Program-made: the position numbers and the translations under genes
Assembly (NCBI GenBank): GCA_016840465.1
Contig: JAEOSH010000047.1
Location: 1 to 18,936 of the forward strand
DNA: 18,936 nucleotides
Source of the DNA: Candidatus Baldrarchaeum yapensis
GTDB taxonomy: Archaea > Asgardarchaeota > Baldrarchaeia > Baldrarchaeales > Baldrarchaeaceae
Direction of reading: 5' to 3'
Part shown: one piece after another, positions 14,416 through 18,936 of the stretch
Numbering within the stretch: the first letter of the stretch is position 1
Layout: every line of letters begins with the position of its first letter
Notes under the pieces: generated by a model
What the model saw: the letters and a program-made list of their open reading frames with translations, nothing else
Told to the model about the DNA's origin: nothing
Databases searched by the model: none

Positions 14416-14430
14416 AATGGCGATCAAAAA

Positions 14431-14910
14431 ATGCCGTTTACCTGCATAAGATGCGGTAAGTGCTGCACCGAAACTGAAATGCTACTGCTGGAGGAAGATA
14501 TTGCAAGGCTTGAGTCGCTAGGACACAATAGGTCTGAGTTCTCACTCATTAGAAGAGACGGCCTCGTGCAACTCAAAAACGTCAATGGCCATTGTTACTT
14601 CTTCGACCCCGCTACGAGAAGGTGTAAGGTGTACGAGTGGAGACCCCTAGGATGCCGCTTTTACCCAATAATATACTCGATAACCGAGGATAAATGCGTG
14701 CCTGACAAGGACTGTCCTATGTCTCACACAGTATCGCCCGAGGAGATAAAAAGAGCATGCCCTCATCTTAGAAAGCTCGTCAAGCAACTCATTGCAGAGG
14801 CCCACATCCGTAAGTTGCTGTTCTCAGGTGATTACTATGAACATGACAAAAAGGATTATAAAGTTTGCAAGAAGACTAGGCGTGGACATAATAGGCATAG
14901 CGGACGTTAA
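14431..14910 (+). CDS. YkgJ family zinc/iron-chelating cysteine protein
   Basis: A 159-residue protein of the YkgJ type (CxxCxxCC family), annotated in databases as putative zinc- or iron-chelating. FTCIRCGKCC at 3-12 is the defining motif. GHCYFFDPATRRCKVYEWRP (53-72), continuing LGCRFYP, is the second conserved block, with C55, C65 and C75. Further Cys at 89, 95 and 110 may add ligands. The gene starts 15 bases after the DUF3795-like gene. Its last 74 bases overlap the start of the QueG-like gene in another frame, and its C-terminal 25 residues (Lys/Arg/His-rich) look unlike family sequence, so the tail may be a consequence of the overlap. Substrate and partner are unknown. Confidence 0.85.
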   Translation: MPFTCIRCGKCCTETEMLLLEEDIARLESLGHNRSEFSLIRRDGLVQLKNVNGHCYFFDPATRRCKVYEWRPLGCRFYPIIYSITEDKCVPDKDCPMSHTVSPEEIKRACPHLRKLVKQLIAEAHIRKLLFSGDYYEHDKKDYKVCKKTRRGHNRHSGR

Positions 14911-15508
14911 ACATTTTAAAGCAGCACCTGAAGATCAGAAACCGGAGAATATACTACCAAACGCGAATACTGTCATCGTAGTTGGAATAAAACTGCTAGA
15001 CGCGGTGGTCGAAACCGCACCAAGCAGAGAGTACGCGATACACTACATGGTAGTCAATGAGGAGCTTAATAGGATAGCTTACCACTTAGCCCGTCATATA
15101 GAAAAAATGGGGTACGAGGCCGTGCCGATTCCCGCCTCCTCCCCATACGATGAGAGAAACCTTAAGGGGAGCATATCACATAGACATGCAGCAATGCTTG
15201 CAGGTATCGGGTGGATAGGTAAGAGTTCTCTCCTCATATCGCCAGAATACGGACCGCGCATCCGTCTAGTATCAATAATTACTGCAGCCCCTCTCACCCC
15301 TAATGAGCCCTTCGGGCAAAACCTATGTGGAGACTGCAATATTTGTGAGAAGTATTGTCCGACAAACGCCATTAAGGATAGTAATTTGAATAAGACGGCA
15401 TGCGTCTCTTACATGAGAAAATTGCAAAAAGATCTCGGAATTAACGATCTCATATGTGGCATATGCGTAAAGGTTTGCCCCTATGGCAGAAAAACCCGCA
15501 AAACATAA
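14837..15508 (+). CDS. QueG-like double [4Fe-4S] protein (short epoxyqueuosine reductase paralogue)
   Basis: A 223-residue protein resembling the cobalamin-dependent epoxyqueuosine reductase QueG but without its C-terminal HEAT repeats. SHRHAAMLAGIGWIGKSSLL (114-133) and the SIITAAPLTPNEPF stretch match the core. The iron-sulphur part has C164, C167, C170, C174 (CGDCNICEKYCP), the ACVSYMRK block with C189 (compare CISYLTIE in QueG), and C207, C210, C214 (CGICVKVCPYG), enough for two [4Fe-4S] clusters. ATG 14837 is preceded by AGGTGAT (14826-14832), a good ribosome-binding site, and lies inside the YkgJ-like gene. Archaea normally carry archaeosine rather than queuosine, so it is unlikely to be a true QueG. 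An electron-transfer or corrinoid-linked reductase role is inferred only. Confidence 0.83.
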   Translation: MNMTKRIIKFARRLGVDIIGIADVKHFKAAPEDQKPENILPNANTVIVVGIKLLDAVVETAPSREYAIHYMVVNEELNRIAYHLARHIEKMGYEAVPIPASSPYDERNLKGSISHRHAAMLAGIGWIGKSSLLISPEYGPRIRLVSIITAAPLTPNEPFGQNLCGDCNICEKYCPTNAIKDSNLNKTACVSYMRKLQKDLGINDLICGICVKVCPYGRKTRKT

Positions 15509-15516
15509 TAATCTTG

Positions 15517-15683
15517 TGGCCCCGGGGATCCAGGCGGCGCAACAGGGAATTTCAACGGGTGGGGCAAGGGATCATGGAGGCACCAGACTCTTAGTGATAA
15601 GGGATGCCCCAGAAGGCGCCCGCACCCGCATCGGGACGCCCTGGGTGCCCAAGGAGAGGTAATGTCCTGGATCCCCGGGGCCA
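15517..15683. ncRNA. GC-rich structured element closed by an 18-bp perfect inverted repeat
   Basis: TGGCCCCGGGGATCCAGG (15517-15534) is exactly complementary to 15666-15683. The 131-base interior can fold further: GGCGC 15536-15540 with 15616-15620, enclosing TGGGGCA 15560-15566 with 15605-15611, plus a separate hairpin GCACCC 15622-15627 with 15643-15648. The GC content is far above the flanks, as for stable RNAs in thermophiles. A TATA-like TTTATATG (minus strand, 15704-15711) lies about 25 bases before the minus-strand end at 15683, so transcription could run on the minus strand. I could not match it to SRP RNA, RNase P RNA or a box C/D RNA. A MITE-like mobile element with long terminal repeats is the alternative. 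It lies between convergent genes. Confidence 0.6.
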
Positions 15684-15703
15684 TGTATAATTCTGCATAA
15701 CGT

Positions 15704-15711
15704 CATATAAA
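15704..15711 (-). promoter_or_regulatory. TATA-like box facing the structured element
   Basis: The minus strand reads TTTATATG, preceded by AATCAT. Its centre is 24-26 bases upstream of 15683, the first base of the inverted-repeat element on that strand. The spacing is right for transcription starting at the element's edge. It is a pattern match without other support. Confidence 0.35.
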
Positions 15712-15825
15712 ATGATTATGTTGGAGGAAGAGGTACCAGTATTTCATGTGTATAGTATCACTATGACATGTTTGTGATGAGAAGTGATATTTTGGATCTC
15801 TTTTTAAAATCCCCGTGATAATGCA

Positions 15826-18492
15826 TTACTGCCCACCGTGAGACTTTTGCGCCAGAAGATCACGCTCCTTAGTTATTATCTCGGCGATTTTCCTCCCCGC
15901 ATCCATTGATGGCACACTATAAAATCTCCCTCCCGCGAGAATGGCGATCAATCTTGTCAATGCAATGCCAACTGCTGGAAAGTCCCAACGTTTCTCCACT
16001 TCTTTAACGAACGCGTCACCATCAAAATGACCGTCGACCGTGCATCTCCTATAAACTTCCATAACATCCTCATCGCTCATTTTATAAGCTTCAGCGGCGG
16101 GATCCGGGTTTATGACGACAAAATGAACTCCGGCCCTCTTCATCGTTAGAGAAACCCGTATAACGTCTTCTATCGCCAACTCCCGCTTTGACGCTGCGGT
16201 AAACGCGCTAATAGGTCTTGTTTCCCCAGTATCCGGATCCTTAAGTAGAGGAACATTCGCAAAGCCGTCTGTGATCAATACAATCATGGGTATAACTTCT
16301 GGATCTCGTAATCTTTCCCTTTTAACGGCCATCAACGCCTCCACTAAGCCAGATGCCAGCGGAGTGTATCCACTCACCCTTAACTTCCTCAACTTTCCAG
16401 CAACGGCTCTCAAGTTTCTCGTGGGATACTGTATTACCGCCGCACCTGTATCTTTCAGTGCAATTATCCCCAGTTTATCACGATACCTATATGCGTCCTG
16501 ATAGAGCTTTAAAAGCGCCTCACGAAGTTGCATCAAAGTTATCATCATCGACTCGCTGATATCGAGTACCAGTAATATTGTGATCGGAGCATAATAGGCA
16601 TGTACGCACTCCCTTATGTCCTCCTTCGAAATATTCACTATCTCTGCATCATTAAATCCAGCACCTCGTGCAGCAGCCGCCCGTATGGTCGCAGGTATGT
16701 GAACTGTATGCACCTCTCCCCGCGGTAATCGCCAACCTATAACTCTCCCTTGTCTTGCTTCTGATAACGTCAATGCTCGCTTTCCAATGCTCTGTCTAGT
16801 TATCTTGTCCCTCCCTCTAATCTTGAAAGTCAAATCATACGTCTTGAGTAGGCTCATCCTCAGGGACGCGATCACCATCAGACCTCTAAAAAAATCCGAT
16901 ATACGGCGTTTGAACCCCAAAAATCCAGCAGATAACATTCGTTCTCTCAAAGTCCTCAGTAGCGAAGATTCCTTCCTCTTCTGTGGCAATGAAATTTCTT
17001 CAGCGGACTTCAAAGGTCTTATCAGTCTCTTGAGGAGCGTCGCTAGTGCGTAGATGAACAACACGGATAATAACATTGGCAATAGAACTGGCGGAGAAAA
17101 CCCGACATTCATAAAAATTATATAAAGGATCGCCGCTACGAAGAACAAAGTCGGCAAAATAAGCGCCTTAAAACGAATCTTCACAGCTCGCTTGCCTATG
17201 AGCCTGCCCCTAATTGCCGAAGAACTCACAGTCCTTTTGTCTTTACTTGCTCCACTGCCTTTAGCGGAACTTCTCGACCCGGTGGGAGCAACCGCCTGCC
17301 TGATCCCCTCAACAGGAAATTCTTTAGGGATCTCCTCTCTATATTCTTTCACCCTCATCTCATCCAATGCTCTCTTAAAAGCCTCTCTTATCTCGTCTTC
17401 GCTCGGCGGTTCTAGGAACCCTTTCTTCCTAGTTCTATGCTGTAACGCCAATTTCGCCGCTTTTAAGACATCTTCTTCCGTCACAACATTCCTTTCATCC
17501 AGCGCGGCTATTGCCCTTGCCGTTTTATAAATTACTATGTCAGGCCTCATCCCATCTACCTGAAGTTGCACACACATCCTGCATATTGCCTCTAACAAAC
17601 GCTCCGGAATCCTCACCTTTGGCAACAACTCCCGCGCCCTTAAAATCCTCTTCCGCAACTTCTCTTGCTCCTTTTTAAACTTCCTATAAAAGTTCTCCGG
17701 ATCTCTCTCAAACTCGATATTCCTCCGTACTATCTCCATGCGCTCCTCCACTGACATGACGTTGTCCACCGTGACCGAAAGTGCAAGCCGATCCAACAAC
17801 TGCGGCCTTAACTCGCCCTCCTCGGGGTTCATTGTGCCAATAAGTACAAATCGGGAGGGATGCCTAACAGAAATCCCTTCTCGCTCCACAACATTCCATC
17901 CCGATGCGGCAACATCCAGAAGATCGTCAACTAAATGATCCGGCAACAGGTTTATCTCATCAATGTAAAGGATATTTTGGTTCGCATCTGCCAGAATTCC
18001 TGGCTTGAAGGCCTCAATCCCTCCCCTCAGCGCCCTCTCAACATCTATACTCCCCACAACTCTATCTTCCGTCGCACTCAGAGGTAATGTTATTATCCGC
18101 ATTTTTCTCCTTGTTACCGGGAGTTCCTCTCCCCGCTCATACCTCTCTCTACACCGCTCACACATGTTCGTTGGATCCCTCGGATTGCAACCATACCGGC
18201 AATCCTTTACAACCTCGACCTCCGGAAGCAAATCCTCCAACGCCCTTACGAGTGTCGACTTCCCTGTTCCCTTCGGACCCCTTATTAAAACTCCACCGAT
18301 CGTAGGATCAACTACGTTGACCAAAAGTGCAAGTTTCGCGTCTTCAAGACCAACAAATGCTGTAAAGGGCAATATATGTCGCGTCAAAAGTGCCAACCTC
18401 TCGCTCCCGTTGCTATTGCCAGAAATGCCATAAAAAACAACGTTTTTGTAAATCAACTTGCACCGTAAATAACTCCGACAAACTACAAGCAT
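15826..18492 (-). CDS. Mg/Co-chelatase-type I+D fusion with an inserted transmembrane hairpin
   Basis: An 888-residue fusion of an AAA+ BchI/CobS-like half and a BchD/CobT-like von Willebrand A half. The AAA+ part has GFVGLE-like [12 protein letters not shown] (47-58), Walker [10 protein letters not shown] (72-80), a Cys cluster (98, 102, 111, 114), Walker [12 protein letters not shown] (174-184) and [17 protein letters not shown] (219-235). The vWA part has the MIDAS residues DISES (644-648), T710 and D742. Between them lie two strongly hydrophobic segments (about 443-461 and 466-488), unusual for these soluble chelatase subunits and predicting a membrane-anchored protein with both halves on one side. 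Such proteins drive Mg or Co insertion together with a ChlH/CobN subunit, or act as MoxR-like chaperones. No large subunit is in the window. The first 40 residues are extra; a start nearer residue 36-40 is possible. Confidence 0.87.
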   Translation of the reverse strand: MLVVCRSYLRCKLIYKNVVFYGISGNSNGSERLALLTRHILPFTAFVGLEDAKLALLVNVVDPTIGGVLIRGPKGTGKSTLVRALEDLLPEVEVVKDCRYGCNPRDPTNMCERCRERYERGEELPVTRRKMRIITLPLSATEDRVVGSIDVERALRGGIEAFKPGILADANQNILYIDEINLLPDHLVDDLLDVAASGWNVVEREGISVRHPSRFVLIGTMNPEEGELRPQLLDRLALSVTVDNVMSVEERMEIVRRNIEFERDPENFYRKFKKEQEKLRKRILRARELLPKVRIPERLLEAICRMCVQLQVDGMRPDIVIYKTARAIAALDERNVVTEEDVLKAAKLALQHRTRKKGFLEPPSEDEIREAFKRALDEMRVKEYREEIPKEFPVEGIRQAVAPTGSRSSAKGSGASKDKRTVSSSAIRGRLIGKRAVKIRFKALILPTLFFVAAILYIIFMNVGFSPPVLLPMLLSVLFIYALATLLKRLIRPLKSAEEISLPQKRKESSLLRTLRERMLSAGFLGFKRRISDFFRGLMVIASLRMSLLKTYDLTFKIRGRDKITRQSIGKRALTLSEARQGRVIGWRLPRGEVHTVHIPATIRAAAARGAGFNDAEIVNISKEDIRECVHAYYAPITILLVLDISESMMITLMQLREALLKLYQDAYRYRDKLGIIALKDTGAAVIQYPTRNLRAVAGKLRKLRVSGYTPLASGLVEALMAVKRERLRDPEVIPMIVLITDGFANVPLLKDPDTGETRPISAFTAASKRELAIEDVIRVSLTMKRAGVHFVVINPDPAAEAYKMSDEDVMEVYRRCTVDGHFDGDAFVKEVEKRWDFPAVGIALTRLIAILAGGRFYSVPSMDAGRKIAEIITKERDLLAQKSHGGQ

Positions 18493-18519
18493 AACTCAAG
18501 AACCTCTGCAATAACGTGG

Positions 18520-18527
18520 TATTTAAG
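18520..18527 (-). promoter_or_regulatory. Promoter of the chelatase-type gene
   Basis: The minus strand reads ACAGGCTTAAATACC, with TATA CTTAAATA at 18527-18520. A start about 26 bases downstream falls near 18497, only about five bases before the ATG at 18492. The mRNA may therefore be essentially leaderless, which agrees with the lack of a ribosome-binding site there. Confidence 0.48.
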
Positions 18528-18674
18528 CCTGTCGGCAATCACACCCCAACTTTATCACTTTATGAAAAACTTTCCTTCTCACAAACAAACTAAATATGAA
18601 TCACCCGCACTCGACTCCCCTAAACTATCCTTTTTTAATTTCGACATGCACACTCTTTCACATAAAAACGTTTA

Positions 18675-18700
18675 TTATTTGCAATCACGCTCGCAAATAA
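18675..18700. repeat. 8-bp operator-like palindrome
   Basis: TTATTTGC (18675-18682) and GCAAATAA (18693-18700) are perfect inverted arms 10 bases apart. They lie between the divergent chelatase-type and permease genes, about 60-75 bases upstream of the permease TATA element. A dimeric regulator site is plausible. Confidence 0.42.
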
Positions 18701-18757
18701 ATGACGAATTTTTACCCGAGACTGTCACATTGCACCGACCCATATTTATACTCCGGC

Positions 18758-18773
18758 GCGAAACCTTTAAGTA
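18758..18773 (+). promoter_or_regulatory. Promoter of the permease gene
   Basis: GCGAAACCTTTAAGTA matches BRE (GCGAAACC) plus TATA (TTTAAGTA). RNA would start near 18794, about 30 bases before the TTG at 18825 and ahead of the AGGTG at 18814-18818. Confidence 0.5.
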
Positions 18774-18824
18774 ACAAACCTCCTCTTTCCATTTAAATTC
18801 AGATGAAGTTGTCAGGTGAGAGGG

Positions 18825-18936
18825 TTGGCTGAGGAAGTAATCTTCGTCAGGAAGGCTACTGGGCTAGTCAGAGAAGTTGGTCCATTCACAGCAATGAGCA
18901 TCGTACTCTGCCACGTTATCGGTGGTGGTATTAACT
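18825..18936 (+). CDS. APC-superfamily amino-acid permease (N-terminus only)
   Basis: Only the first 37 codons are in the window. After LAEEVIFVRKATG, the sequence LVREVGPFTAMSIVLCHVIG followed by GGIN is the typical entrance of APC-family transporters: RKATGLVREVGP, then the first, partly unwound membrane helix with its glycine-rich break. This family couples amino-acid or polyamine uptake to ion gradients in the cytoplasmic membrane. TTG at 18825 is chosen because AGGTG (18814-18818) lies six bases upstream; an in-frame GTG at 18816 falls inside that site. The gene runs off the window end, so its substrate cannot be judged. Confidence 0.75.
   Translation, partial: MAEEVIFVRKATGLVREVGPFTAMSIVLCHVIGGGIN

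Larger units (their letters stand above)
18493..18824. other. 330-bp intergenic region between divergent genes
   Basis: It contains a promoter for the chelatase gene (18520-18527), one for the permease gene (18758-18773) and an operator-like palindrome at 18675-18700. It is AT-rich and encodes no convincing protein; the frame at 18562-18774 has no family resemblance. Confidence 0.6.

Noticed and set aside
15517-15683. SRP RNA or RNase P RNA identity for the structured element
   Set aside because: I could not find the SRP helix-8 signature or the RNase P CR-I/CR-V motifs on either strand, and 167 bases is short for both.
1-18936. CRISPR array or other tandem repeat array
   Set aside because: No regularly spaced direct repeats were seen anywhere in the window.

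Overview
The window is archaeal chromosome. This rests on a set of archaeal information-processing genes: ribosomal proteins uS15 and eS1, transcription factor B, Pth2, archaeal-type TruD, the KEOPS subunit Pcc1 and a RecJ-like DHH nuclease. It also rests on a geranylgeranyl-reductase family gene, BRE/TATA-type promoters and a tRNA intron at position 37/38. Both tRNA genes encode their own CCA. Base composition is moderate, so two GC-rich islands stand out (about 20-620 and 15517-15683). The lineage cannot be fixed from the sequence; a thermophilic member of the TACK group is a guess.

Layout. Bases 1-19 are the Tn5/Nextera mosaic end and are library adapter, not genome. 20-661 is a truncated, frame-disrupted DDE transposase in GC-rich DNA. 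726-1901 (-) is a geranylgeranyl reductase-like flavoprotein, divergent from pth2-truD (1924-3663, +). The minus-strand cluster tRNA-Asp / uS15 / RecJ-like DHH / Pcc1 / eS1 (6760 down to 3660) meets truD tail to tail, with both stops in one CTAG. A gene-poor stretch (about 6.76-7.79 kb) holds an intron-containing tRNA-Cys. Next come a small winged-helix regulator with an overlapping upstream ORF, a KaiC/RAD55-like ATPase and a double-SIS protein (7787-10536, +). The ATPase and SIS genes overlap by one base. Transcription factor B (-) follows, its stop abutting the SIS stop.

After a regulatory gap with back-to-back promoters, a plus-strand run holds two unrecognised proteins and three cysteine-rich genes: DUF3795-like, YkgJ-like and a short QueG-like double [4Fe-4S] protein. 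A 167-bp GC-rich element closed by a perfect 18-bp inverted repeat and foldable into a multibranched structure lies at 15517-15683. It is followed by a large minus-strand magnesium/cobalt-chelatase-type I+D fusion with an unusual transmembrane hairpin between the AAA+ and von Willebrand A parts. The window ends in the first codons of an APC-family amino-acid permease.

The best candidates for something undescribed are the structured 167-bp element, the membrane-anchored chelatase-like ATPase, the KaiC-SIS gene pair, and the metal/redox cluster (two unknown proteins, DUF3795, YkgJ, QueG paralogue) transcribed toward the chelatase. Functional links between these are inference.
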